Origin: Glycine soja
Taxonomy: Eukaryota > Streptophyta > Magnoliopsida > Fabales > Fabaceae
Assembly (NCBI RefSeq): GCF_004193775.1
Contig: NC_041004.1
Span: 34,000,411-34,064,410 of the forward strand
DNA: 64,000 nucleotides
Reading direction: 5' to 3'
Both the position numbers and the translations under genes were made by a program. Below the pieces are notes generated by a model. It had not been told where the DNA came from, ran no database searches, and worked only from the letters and a program-made list of their open reading frames with translations. Shown piece after piece: positions 11,301 to 22,718 of the stretch (position 1 is the first letter of the stretch; each line of letters begins with the position of its first letter).

Positions 11301-14300
11301 TTAGAGCTGACTGTATTACTCGTATCAAAATAGAATTTCAATAATGTCAATCTTAAAATGCAGCCCTAGAATAAGTTGTGTTGGACTTTCAGGGGTAGTT
11401 TTCAATTAAGACAAGAACAAGAAACTGATATAAGATTCGTACTTAGGAAGATAGCTGTAAAGCACATTCATTATGCATGTGACAAGATTTAGTAAATCTC
11501 TAATTCAGGGAATATAGCTAATCTAAGGTAAATCAGTGTCAAGAAATTTTTTATTAACTTATGTACTAAGAAGCACAGGGGCGTGTCCCGCATCAGAATC
11601 ACGCCAGTGTCGGTTGCGTCCGCCGTCGCCGGACATGGTTGGGCCGCCAGACACGCACGATTGGACACGGCCCACCATCCGGGCGCGGACACATCACCTA
11701 TTTTTATTATTTTTTTCAAAAAAATTAAAAAAAACGCTTATGAAATACGAACCACCTCAGTTCTCATTCTCATGCACCTTCTTCTCCTTCACATTTCCTG
11801 CAAGCGAACCAAACGCCTCCGTTGCCGTGCACGCCATCACTGCACGCAGACCACACCGGACCTCCATCGCCACGCACAGGTAGCTCCCCGTTTCTCTTTT
11901 CTAATTTTATTTTTCTGTTGCCCAGAGAATATATATAATTTATGTAACAGATTGTGAAACAAGATACTGATACACGTCCGTGTCCGCGCAAGTGAATATA
12001 TATAATATATGTTACTAACAGTAAGACTTTTTTTCGTCTGTGAAACAAGATACTGATTTTTATATTGTATTAGTTTTCTAATATTATAATATACCTATAC
12101 AATAGCAAAGTGGAGGCAGACTTGTTCTTTGAACAAATTCATGGGGTTAATGCTATATCCAATATGTTCATATGGAAGACTCAACGATGAAATCTGCAGA
12201 ATATATAAAATTATGGGTTTCTTTCTCTTTACTATGTTTTATTTTTCCTGTTTCATAATATAAAATTCTGGGTTTCTTTCTCTTTTTGTTAGACTTGATG
12301 CCTCTTAGTCTTAGTACTTTTTGTTAGACATATGACATATCTCTTGATGCCTCTTAGTAGTTAGTACTTTTTCTTAGATTATCATATGAATATATAAATT
12401 TTATTGTCATGTTTGATCATACTTATTTTTTTGTCATGTTGATATTGATCATATTTTACATATATATAGGTGCCCGCCGCATCCCCGTGTCCCATGTTTT
12501 TTATTGTAGGCGTGTCCCTGTGTCCATGTCTGAAACCGTGTCCGAATCTGTGCTTCTTAGCTTATATATCCAACTTAACAACCTGAATTTGTTGTATAAA
12601 CTACAAGACAAACAATTAGATAGATACATGAAGCACAAGGTTCACTATTAGAATTGTGCAATTTGATCCAATGCATGCTCTCACAGTTTTCCGAGCTGTA
12701 ACTTTGAATCAATAATGACTATGAATCATGACAACCTTGTTTAAACAGTTGACTTTCTTTCACAAAAAGTAAGGGTGATGAGGAGATAAAATGGAGTGTA
12801 GGAATGTCTAGGGGTGGTAAAAAAAACCAAACTCAATTGAACTGGTGTAAAATAAGTGAACTTTTTTTAATAAAAACTGAACTGAACTGTTGTTGAGTTC
12901 AGTTTTTAAAAACCAAACTGCTGAACTGAACTGAACCATACTTAAGATATTAAGAGAGAAAAACACCAGACACTCAGATCAGCACTCACTCTTCACTCTA
13001 CACCTACGCTCAGTTCACCCTTCATGAATCTCCCTAAATCTGGTATGTGGGTTGCATATTACTGCAGATTGCAGGGGATTTCAAGTCAGAAGTCAGAACA
13101 TTTTAGTCTGAAACACTTGAAAGAAAAATTGTAAGCAAGGGAAATTTCAGAGTTAAGGTTTTTTCAATACTAATTCCAAATGTAATTTCATAACCTTATG
13201 GTTATAATGATTTATTTTCATGCTTGTATGTTGTAGTTGCTCATCTCTTTTAAGCTTTCTTCTTTCTTTTCTTTATGTTCTAAATGACAATTTTCCCTAT
13301 ACTTGGTCTCTTTACAGCTTTATTTTTGTTTTTGATTTCTGCTTCAAAGGTTAGTTCAATAAAATATTCCTGTAATAACCTATTTGGCATGAGTTTGTAG
13401 TTGCCTGTTGGAATTCAGATAAAACAACTGATCTAGATGGAGGCTGGATGCAGACATTGGATGAATTTCTCCTTCATTACCATCACACATTTTTTTTTGC
13501 TTGTTTCAGCATACTGTTGTCATTTCCTATATTGCCACCTCTTAGTCAAGAAGTCAAGAACTCTAGCAAGAAGAAACTGGTGTCTCACGCCCTTTAGCAA
13601 GAGCGGGCTTTTTATTTAATAAACTATTCCTATAATAACCTCTTAACCAGTGATCTGCAGCACTTCCAAAACAACATCAAATAGTTATCTCCATGATACA
13701 AAACTGATGCTTTACTCTTCACTCTTTTATGAACAGGCCATCAAATTATTTCCTTATATCAAACTAATCAAAACTTTCACACCAGCACCAGAAAAAAATA
13801 AAGAAAATGTGAGAATGGGGTTATTGAAGTATGAAAAATTAGAAGTGAAGAACAAACCAACAAATTCAAAGATAATCAAAATGAGCTCCACAGAGAAAAC
13901 CACTCAGTCATCAGAGAAAACACCAAACCCAACCATAGCAGTATAAATCACACTTTGGTGGTTGGGGGTGAGAAGACCAAGTGAGCTCCACAGTGACTGT
14001 TGCAAATTTCTAATTTACCTTGTTTATATGAAGAAGAAAATAGAATGGCCAAAAAAATGAGGTAGTTACTAATGCCATCTAATCTAGATAATCAACTTTC
14101 ACAATAAAGTATATGGGTCTGTGGCTTCCTTATGAACTGGAAAAATAGGCATTCTACACAAAGGGAAGTGCTATCAGTTTTTTGTTTTTTATTTTCTTCC
14201 ATTTCTGCATTCTCGCTTTCTATAAAATGAACAGATGCCTGAAACAATTCAAAGGGAAACATACCTTCCTTGACATGATTCAAACCAGTCATCACACTTT

Positions 14301-14647
14301 GATGAGGATGGATCGTCAGCACACTTTCGTGATTCAACTTCAGTATCGCTAAAGGATGAGGCATTCTCAGCACCAGATCCTGAATCACCAAAAGAGCTGG
14401 AACACTCGGGGGAATCCTCACAAGAATCTTCCATCAGAAAAGGTTTCCCCAAATTTGAACACCCAATGATATCAACTTCCACATCCTCATCTCCACCAGA
14501 TGAAGGAATTTGTTTGATCGGCACCGTTTCCACGCCAAAAGCATCGTCACCCATGTTGACTTTAACTGGCACAAGAACCCTTTGTCTGGAAAATGCAAGG
14601 GCATTAACATTCTCCGAATGGCTCTTCAACTCTAAATTTAGGCCCAT
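8347..14647 (-). CDS. Unrecognised 458-residue acidic coiled-coil protein, probably nuclear
   Basis: Five coding exons on the minus strand: 14265-14647, 10870-11192, 10735-10791, 10075-10493 and 8347-8541. All junctions are GT-AG and phases 2, 1, 1 and 0 match, giving 458 residues. Residues 1-127 are acidic and Ser-rich (EDSCEDSPECSSSFGDSGSG). From about 128 comes a Trp/Arg-rich segment (SHWRRFIHPMSWRCKWIELQ) and then a helix likely to be a coiled coil (MKQLQSQARKYEKELAAY). A basic cluster (RNKVMKRNKRKRVEE) looks like a nuclear localisation signal and is followed by SYMSNHSLFSYYG. Exon 4 has a second short coiled coil (LDDIIQKIEAIQSEVQQLK). The protein ends STFK. The first coding intron is 3.1 kb and contains a hAT-like element. 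The family looks plant-specific; I do not know its function. The C-terminus may be shortened (see the duplicate at 316-1850). Confidence 0.8.
11566..12560. mobile_element. hAT-like element in the first coding intron
   Basis: A 995-bp insertion. The left end starts CTAAGAAGCACAG and the right end is its inverted copy, CTGTGCTTCTTAG. The flanks CTTATGTA (11558-11565) and CTTATATA (12561-12568) form an 8-bp target duplication with one mismatch, as expected of hAT elements. Subterminal GTGTCC / GGACAC motifs are repeated at both ends (for example GGCGTGTCCC and CCGTGTCC). The left 320 bp is much richer in GC than the rest of the window. No transposase is present, so the element is non-autonomous. 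Confidence 0.75.
12780..13950. other. Intron sequence with repeat remnants
   Basis: This is the distal part of the 3.1-kb intron. 12809-12945 contains a decayed repeat that starts CTAGGGGTGGTAAAAAAAAC and is rich in GAACTGAACTGAAC, reminiscent of one half of a hAT MITE. No complete element ends can be assigned. The short open frames at 13437-13619 and 13650-13946 show no domain. Confidence 0.35.
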
Positions 14648-15310
14648 TTTCACAAATCATTCAAATTCACTGCTCAAAGAACATGAAAAGGCCACAATAT
14701 CATAACTGAAAACACATGAATCACAAGTTTCCTCAAAAACAAGATACACCACAAACCAATAGCGCATACAAGATATTGTGTTCACTTCAATTCGTGACAT
14801 ACTTATGATTTTCATAAAAAAAATATAGATAACAAAAACTATTACATTCTTCATATAAAGCAAGCACAAGAACATGATACCGATTTGTCTTGTCATGAAA
14901 TAGATAGTATTATACCAAACAATTTACCAAGCATAGCATGATATCCGTAGACACAAAACAAATTTGGATACATACACTTATTACAATCAAATGAATAATT
15001 CCAAAACTGATTAATCATATATTAAAAAATGCTCTCTTTTCCAATTCTTGGAGTGAAAAAAAAAAAATAGAACCAACAAACTAAAAGGGCACAACGTGCT
15101 AAACAAATTTTAGTTCCCCCTACTCACAAACAGAAAAACAACAAATTCAAAAAGACAAAACCTTTCGTAGCTTCAGATTATTAAGAAAGTTAATAATCAT
15201 TCATCAGATTATTAAGAAAACAATCAAGCTTTTGAAAAGGAATTAGTCTTACCCGTGAACCAAAAATCTGATTTTTCTGAAGGGATGAGAGAAAAACGAA
15301 GATTTTTGAA
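14648..15310 (-). promoter_or_regulatory. 5' untranslated region with an intron and short upstream frames
   Basis: Before the ATG at 14645-14647 the minus strand reads through 14648-14705, preceded by a good acceptor (GTTTTCAG, ending at 14706). A donor (CACGG before GTAAGAC) lies near 15252, so an intron of about 550 bp probably splits the leader, with the first exon at roughly 15253-15310. The leader contains a six-codon upstream frame, ATGTTCTTTGAGCAGTGA, and a second ATG out of frame with the main start. Both could lower translation. Confidence 0.5.
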
Positions 15311-17318
15311 AAACCCAGTAACAGAAACACCTTTATTAATAATAATTAATAATCAATAAGAATTTTTTGGTATAAATAATTTTTTTCTCATTCGAAAAGT
15401 GTGTGTGGCACTTTGTTGGGTTTGATTGGCGATGGCCCTTCAAATTTGGAAACAAAATACAGACTATACTGTGAGTCAACTCATGAATAGAAACATTCCA
15501 ATTTTTTTCTTTCTTTATTTTTTTGAATTAAAATTGGAATTTGTCTTTTTCTTCAATCATAATCATAATAACAACAATAAAAATAAAAACAAAAGATAAG
15601 ATTGATTTAGAAATATAAGACATACGTTGAGGGAAGAGAACTCTGCTGCAGAATGTTGATTGGTCTTCTTGAGGTTCTTCATGCAAAGGCACTGTGTTTT
15701 TGAATTGAGAGTTTAATCTTCTTTCGTTTCGATTTGTTGTTTGTTTCTTATAGCATTCTACCAAAAACATAACAAAAAAAAAAAAAAAGGGACCGTGAAA
15801 GGGACTAAGGCACCTGTGAGAGTGACACAATAGTCAATAGATACACATACACCAAACAGATATTATTTGGATTTCAAAATTAAATATTAAGATTAATTAA
15901 TATGATATTCAATTTAGAATCTTCAGTTTATTGTAAAATAAATATGGATTGATTTGCACCGATTTCAGGATAAAAGAGGAAGTGAATAATTTTATATAAA
16001 TAAATTATTTATTACCAGTATTTTAGGTGTATTGCACAGAATAAATGTTTATTTTCTATAATTAAAATTTATAAGTTTTGGTATATGAATTATATTTTAA
16101 ATAAAATTTATAATAAACATATATTTTTTAATATATAAATTATATTTTAAATTTATGATAAATAATTTATATGTAATATATTATTATTATTTTTAATTAT
16201 TGATATTTTTATAAAAAAATGAAATTCAAATTTGACCTAGAGATATTAAAAAGATAGGTTAAAAGAGATAAACAAAATTAATAAAAAAAAACTCTTAAAA
16301 CACTCATGCCGAAGAATAACAAGTAAAAAAAAATCATATTCAAGATAGTTATTATAATGATAATAGGGATATTATATTATTATTTTTCTATCTAGGGGAA
16401 ATAATAGAACAAGAGGACTAATGTCTACGGACATGAAAAGTCCCTAAAGCATCATCTAAGACTAAAACCATTAAACGAGAAGGAAAAAGCCATGTTATCA
16501 AGGGATTTTTTGTTGGCTAACCAATAAGCACAAGAGTAGTTTCTCCTTCACGTAGTGTGATGCATGATGACGTTCTAATCTTCAGCAATATAGCATGAAG
16601 TTCAACGCAGAGAGATGTTGTATATCCACACAAACCATAATAACCGGAAAGTCATTGACCCATAGCATTATGGAATATATATGTCACCATAACCTACTCA
16701 ACCGGGGTTGCCATGAGAGCTTCCATCCGTGTTATATTATATGTATGTTAGCAATGTATTTGAATTTTGTAAATAATATATAGCATATGCATATTAGGAG
16801 TGTTATATATATATATATATATAAAAAGACTCGTGCATCTTAATTTCAATCTTTTTTATCATCTATTGATCTTAGGGTGCAACAAAGAGAAAATGATGAT
16901 TAAGTGACAAGAAATTCAATCATGAATGACACAAAATTGGAAACAATCACAGAAAGAAAAAACTAACAACAAAAAAGGGATTTAATTTACTAGGGTAAAA
17001 AAAAACCCTCCCATAAATTGTCAAGTGCTTAAAAGACCATGCTAGAATATTCCACTAATCCCCTTTTTACATGTCTCAAAATTGAGAAATTATTACATGA
17101 TTTTAATTTTCACATCACACATAATCGAGTTTTATTAACTCTTCCTAGTAAACTAAAAATCTTGATTATATGTCAATTGAAAATTGATCTAAAATATAAC
17201 CACTTAGTAGTCAAGGGATCATGGAATACTTTCTCCCCCAAAGAATACAGGAATACAAAATGTTAATGGAAAAGTCCAACAAAATTCAACAATTTATGGC
17301 CCATGAATGATAGATATC
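15311..17318. other. Intergenic region
   Basis: Probable promoter of the minus-strand gene, then AT-rich DNA. A short TA run lies at 16807-16822. Open frames at 15528-15830 (minus), 16595-16783 and 17039-17266 (plus) have no recognisable content. No RNA gene is seen. Confidence 0.5.
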
Positions 17319-17642
17319 TCAATAGCATCTAACTCCCTTGTCTTGTTGTTGCCCAGCCAAATCCTCCAAACTCCACTCTCTTCTCATGCCACTGCTCCTT
17401 ACCAACCTTGGTCCAACATCCCCTTCACTATTGGTGCGTCTATGATGTTCTGCCTTAACCTTGACCAATGGTCCACTACGTGCATATTTGGGTGGGGTCA
17501 TGTTCCTTGACCAGCTTCTATCAACTTGCATTGCCACTTTCCTGTTAGGTTTCTTTGTTTCTTGTGGTGGGAGACATTCATCATCCCTATCAGAATTTAC
17601 CCTTTGAAGAATTTGGCCACAGGTAAGGCAATTAAAACTCAT
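17319..17642 (-). CDS. Unrecognised 107-residue intronless plant protein with an N-terminal CxxC
   Basis: One exon from ATG (17642) to stop, 107 residues. It starts MSFNCLTCGQILQRVNS, with a CxxC pair at residues 5-8. A hydrophilic, strongly basic region follows (PNRKVAMQVDRSWSRN, then PPKYARSGPLVKVKAEHHRR), then a Gly/Arg/Ser part and MRREWSLEDLAGQQQDKG. There is no signal peptide and no membrane segment. A single CxxC is not enough for a zinc finger, though it could pair in a dimer. It resembles small uncharacterised proteins conserved in dicots, known to me only as hypothetical. The codon content and the clean ATG support a real gene. About 100 bp upstream of its start (17794-17893) recurs at 18069-18171. 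Confidence 0.7.
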   Translation of the reverse strand: MSFNCLTCGQILQRVNSDRDDECLPPQETKKPNRKVAMQVDRSWSRNMTPPKYARSGPLVKVKAEHHRRTNSEGDVGPRLVRSSGMRREWSLEDLAGQQQDKGVRCY

Positions 17643-17793
17643 GGTGGTGTTACGTGAGTGCCAAGCAACCGAACCTCAAAAGGGTAGGTTGTGGCGGGGA
17701 ATGTTGGTGGATGGGGAACTTAGGCTCATGAATTACATTAAGGTGGTGATGATGAAGTTGGAGAAAATAACATGATGATGGGTGAAAGATAAG

Positions 17794-18171
17794 GATATGA
17801 AATTGATTGCAATAACTTCTTGTTATGTGTTCTAGCATGAATTTCTCACCTCAAAATTAGCTTAGCCTTTGATTCCAATTTTGGGTTATACTAGTTTTCC
17901 ATCCCATGCATTATAGGTATATGATTAAAATTAAGGAGTCTATTTAAGAGTTTATTTGATATTTTTGAACTTCATTATATATTTTAAAGAATTTTGTCTG
18001 TCATTAAATAGAATAAGAAAGAATAATTTGTCACTACTATGAAATAAAAAAAAATGAACCTTAAATTGAGGATATGAAACTGATTGCAACAGCTTCTTGT
18101 TATGTCTAGCAATAATTTCTGGCCTATACAATGAGCTTAATTAGGCTTTGGTTCCTATTTTGGGTTATATG
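17794..18171. repeat. Direct duplication of the region upstream of the 17319-17642 gene
   Basis: 17794-17893 and 18069-18171 are similar over about 100 bp. Both start GGATATGAAA.TGATTGCAA, share CTTCTTGTTATGT, and end with a TTTTGGGTTATA stretch. The offset is about 275 bp. The second copy has small indels and no coding sequence attached. Confidence 0.65.
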
Positions 18172-18479
18172 CGGTTATGTGTATCCTTGACCGATGCATC
18201 ATTGAGTCATTGACTCTGTTGTTCTTTGCATCTTAAGTTGGAGTCATCAACTCATTATTTTGTCAATGATGTCACCCAATCAAAAGTGAGATTCTTCATT
18301 GTTAATTTTCTTAAAAAAATATTTTTTTACTCACATGATAGTTGATATTGCCATGAACAAATGTAAAACTATCCGTAAGAGATTCACACATCAAATTTTA
18401 ACATGTTATAATTATGTTTAATTTTTTATATATCTAAATATTTAAATTTAGTAGGTTTATTGTTTTGCATTTTTTTTTA

Positions 18480-18765
18480 ATGTAGTTCACATTGATGGGT
18501 CAATTTCCATCCTCTAGTACTAAGTGCATTCTCTTAATTTATTTTCTTTTGGATTACTATAACTAGTTTTCTTAAAGTGGATGAACTATTAAAAATTGTT
18601 TTTGAATGACAATAAAGAAAAGTTTCCAATACAATAAAGAAAAGGGCTTAGATATACAGTTTTATATACAAAGATTCACCATAAAACATTGAAAGCAATG
18701 CATATTTTTAACTGAATATGTCAATGTGTGTATGAAATTGAAGAAAATGGCTTAGGTAGATTTCA
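18480..18765 (+). repeat. Copy of the 3' flank of PIG-Y
   Basis: This region matches about 23750-24060, downstream of the PIG-Y gene. Shared strings are TGATGGGTCAATTTCCATCC, TAGTACTAAG and, further on, GAAAAGGGC. Order and orientation are the same. No PIG-Y exon is found beside this copy, so it is a partial duplication of the gene's 3' end or flank. Confidence 0.7.
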
Positions 18766-19510
18766 TCCCCCTCCCCCCGGTTAAATATAGGACGAATTTG
18801 GTTAAATTTGTTTCTTAAAAAAATACTTATTTTAATAAAATCAGCAGTTTTTTTTCCTTATGTTTGTCTCTAAATTTTTATACTTAAATAAAATATTTTT
18901 TTCTCATTTCCAGAAGTAAATTCTATCTGTTTATTAAGAAATTTTTTAAAGAAAACACTTATTTTAAAAAAAATTAAGTTAAAACAAACCCGTCCATAAT
19001 TAATAAATGAAGAGTATGTGATGTTTAATCACGTTACATTGAAAAAGCTAATTCTAATTGTGGAAATAACTTAATTTTACAAAAATGTCATTTGATTTCA
19101 TTAGAAAAACACGAGTAAATTATTTTCTCTCTCTTCAAAATAGGAACTAAGACAAGCATAATAATTAATCAAGCATAATTTATGACTTTTGGTCAAAGTT
19201 TAGGGACTGAAAGTGAATTTCGTGAAAAACTTTAACTAGAAGATTTATTGAACAAATTGTGTATGGCTTGTCATGTATTCTTGTACTTATGTAAATTAAC
19301 TTGGATTCTGACAGGGACAAATGCAATTGAACTTGATTTTGCATGTTTTTCTTTTCTACACCAGTTGCTGAAAATAAATTATCAAAGCTCTATTCTAATA
19401 TTGTTATGAGAAGATGATCTGACTTATTGTTGTGAAATTGTGTTTTTCTGTTTGTGATTCTGATTTTGTTATGGTTAGTACGTACAATGGTATTTTTATC
19501 AATTGTTATA
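18766..19510. other. Intergenic AT-rich DNA
   Basis: No gene, clear repeat or RNA is visible between the duplicated PIG-Y flank and the 258-bp tandem array. Confidence 0.5.
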
Positions 19511-20284
19511 TCTAATAATACAAGTTTATTTTTGGAGTATGTAAGTGTTACATAAGAAACTCATTTTGTTTGGATTAGTGTTAACTACAAAACTATAGTT
19601 GGTCAATTATGTAGTTTCTTCTACAAAAATTTGGAGTGGGATTGAGTTAAAGACAATTTAAGAGCTTCTCAAATTTATAAAATTATAATATTATATTGTC
19701 TTTGTATTTTCAAATTTATAAAGTTACCCTTCGCTATTGATCGACGATTGCTCCCTTCACCACCTCATTCTAATAATACAAGTTTATTTTTGGAGTATGT
19801 AAGTGTTACATAAGAAACTCGTTTTGTTTGGATTAGTGTTAACTACAAAACTATAGTTGGTCAATTATGTAGTTTCTTCTACAAAAATTTGGAGTGAGAT
19901 TGAGTTAAAGACAATTTAAGAGCTTCTCAAATTTATAAAATTATAATATTATATTGTCTTTGTATTTTCAAATTTATAAAGTTACCCTTCGCTATTGATC
20001 GACGATTGCTCCCTTCACCACCTCATTCTAATAATACAAGTTTATTTTTGGAGTATGTAAGTGTTACATAAAAAACTCGTTTTGTTTGGATTAGTGTTAA
20101 CTACAAAACTATAGTTGGTCAATTATGTAGTTTCTTCTACAAAAATTTGGAGTGGGATTGAGTTAAAGACAATTTAAGAGCTTCTCAAATTTATAAAATT
20201 ATAATATTATATTGTCTTTATATTTTCAAATTTATAAAATTACCCTTCGCTATTGATCGACGATTGCTCCCTTCACCACCTCAT
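19511..20284. repeat. Three tandem copies of a 258-bp unit
   Basis: Units begin at 19511, 19769 and 20027, each 258 bp, starting TCTAATAATACAAG and ending CTTCACCACCTCAT. The copies differ by only a few bases (for example ACTCATTTTG in copy 1 against ACTCGTTTTG in copies 2 and 3), so the expansion is recent or kept uniform. The unit has no coding frame. It contains the GC-richer string CGCTATTGATCGACGATTGC near its end. Confidence 0.95.
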
Positions 20285-21529
20285 TCTGTTCAACTTCTAG
20301 ATGAGGGGAAAAAAGATGCACTTAATTGAGGTTTGATTTGTTTAAATGAGCATTGCCATCGGCAGAATATAGGTCCCTATATAATATAATGACATGTTTT
20401 CGATATGCTCATGTGTGTATTTTCCACCTTTTTGAACATTGTGCCTTTTCACAAGTATGGTTCTTTAACAATTTTTTTTTCTCGTGTAATAAGAGCTTGA
20501 CTCTCTAAATTTGCTATCCATTTTCTAGTATTAATACCAAAATCATGTAATATTTTTTAATTAATTACCTAATATGGTATTGGCAGCAGCTGTTCTCTTT
20601 TGTAGCTAGTTCATAACAAGAGTTTCTTTTCAAATCGTCCATGTTAAAACCATATTAGCTGACTCTGGTTTAGTTTTAATGTACCTTTTGGATATCTTGT
20701 TTATTTGCATGAGGTAGTTGCTGATTGAAGCGAATTGTCATATTAGTGATTTCATACACCCAAAATATGGTGATTTGGACTTAGTTGCATCTATTGTAAT
20801 CAAAGTTGAAATATTATTTCTTAGATAGATTTTTTTTTCATTTTCTTTTGTCATCTTTATTTGGACCTAACACATACATGTCTGACACTTCATTAGAGTT
20901 TATTTAGAATTGTTTATGATATTGTTATTTTGAATCACTGGTGGTCAAAATTGAATATTTCTTATTTTTTAGTTCAAAATGGGCTCAATTCACATTGTAG
21001 ATTTGTATATGAAATGTGTTGTGGTGGTAACGGTGTTTTGAAGGTGTTATTGTAAATGCTTATATATAATGCAATCTTAAAATATTTTGTAAATTTATAG
21101 AGGAAAAATAGTAAAAAAAATTAATGCTTAATATTATTTTTTAATGACTAAATATTTTCTAATATTAAATTTTTTTTAAATAATAAATATTCTCTAATAT
21201 TAAAATATTTTTGAATTATTTAATATTAATTTTTTGAATTATTAAATACTTTAAAATTAACTAATGTTTATTTTATATAAGTTTAATATTAAATTTTTAA
21301 AATAAATATTTTAAAATAAAATTTTGTATTGGTGAAAATTTAATTATTGTATCCAAAAAATTTGAAATATATGACATTTGAATTATTTTTATCAAATTCA
21401 ACTTCCTTAAATTGTTAAAATACTTAGAAGACAAAGTTATTTACTAATTATGATTATATCATGTTAGTAAATTTGTAAGTTATTTTAATATTTTAACTTT
21501 TTTTACAACCCCTTTGTTTAGTCTCACTG
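20285..21529. other. Intergenic AT-rich DNA
   Basis: No gene or repeat could be supported. The part from 21060 on is almost pure A/T with many ATATTAAA-type strings. Confidence 0.5.
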
Positions 21530-22560
21530 CTGCATCGAGTTTGGATCCTCCCCAGCAGTCTGTTTCTTCAGCTCTCTCCAACAGATTATGGTCCGTTAGA
21601 TTATAAATATCTGAAGGTTGAAATTAAAATTCATATAAATAATATTTTTAGCCCAAAATAATTCATTTTTTTAATGGAAAATATTGAACATATCGACTAT
21701 TTTTTTTATTTAAAAAAAGAAATGTAAGTTAGCAATTTGACAAGTTTATTAACATAGATAAAAACTTAAAAGAACATGTGTAAATTATTATTTTTTATAT
21801 AATTTCTTAAAGCTAATTTTATATAATTGAAATTTACAATAAATATTTTAAATATAAATTATATTATAAAATATTTTTGAATATAGAAACTATATTTTAT
21901 AATTATGATACATATTTTATATTATAATACAAGTCAAATTCTTTTGAAAAACTATTCAAATTAAATAAAAAAATGAAGATGAAAATGATGTATTAAAGGA
22001 AATAAGTCGTTAAGAAATTTGAATATACAAATAGAAATAAAATGAGAATGATTTGAGATGGCTAAAAAAGAAACATTTTGGACTAATTGTTAAATAAAAT
22101 AAAATAAAATTTGAAATTAAATCAAGAAATATAAATAAACTGTCAATATAAGATTCATATAAATTAATTAATTAAAAAATTTAAGATAACTTAATTAGTG
22201 AAAAAAGTTAATAAACCAAAATACAATTATATATTAAAGCTATTTATTTAGTATTTAATTATAGTGTATTTTTATATATTTAAAACTATTTATTTATTAT
22301 AAAGTTTAATTTATAAAAATATAATTAAATAATTATATAGAATAAAAAATATTAATTTACTCATAATCTTTTAAGTTTTTATCTATATGTTTAACAAAAT
22401 CATCAATTTGCTAACTTACTTTTTCTTTTTAAAACTCAAAGTGTTATTTTTATTATAAGTTTTAACTTCAATTTTTAGATGCATTCAATCTGACGGATCA
22501 TATCTTGCTGGAGACGCACAACACAATCACTGACTGAGTCTCGCCGCTGCCTCATTTCTG
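21530..22560. repeat. Long degenerate inverted repeat ending in the PIG-Y leader
   Basis: The left arm (about 21530-21830) and right arm (about 22330-22560) are reverse-complementary with mismatches. Examples: GTAAGTTAGCAATTTGA at 21725 pairs with the complement of the sequence near 22405, ATAGATAAAAACTTAAAAGA at 21754 with that near 22375, and the segment around 21590 (ATTATGGTCCGTTAGATT) with the complement of 22485-22510. The loop is about 500 bp of AT-rich DNA. The right arm is immediately upstream of PIG-Y, so part of its promoter or first exon exists twice in opposite orientation. Confidence 0.6.
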
Positions 22561-22718
22561 TTCTGTTCTCGTCACAGGTTCTAATCAATTCCCTATTTTT
22601 ATACCCATTCGAAGGAAGAATCTAAAAAAAATCAAAAAAATTTACCTTAACACGTTTTTGCTGTTTGTTTTTTCTTCTTGTTTTTGGGAAATTCCTTTCA
22701 GATTGTGGTGATTCTATT

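Noticed and set aside
11489..12048. Several overlapping frames of 76-124 codons
   Set aside because: They lie in the GC-rich end of the hAT-like element; no frame shows a transposase or other domain.
19511..20284. A CRISPR-like or satellite array
   Set aside because: Three contiguous 258-bp copies without spacers in eukaryotic DNA are a simple tandem triplication.
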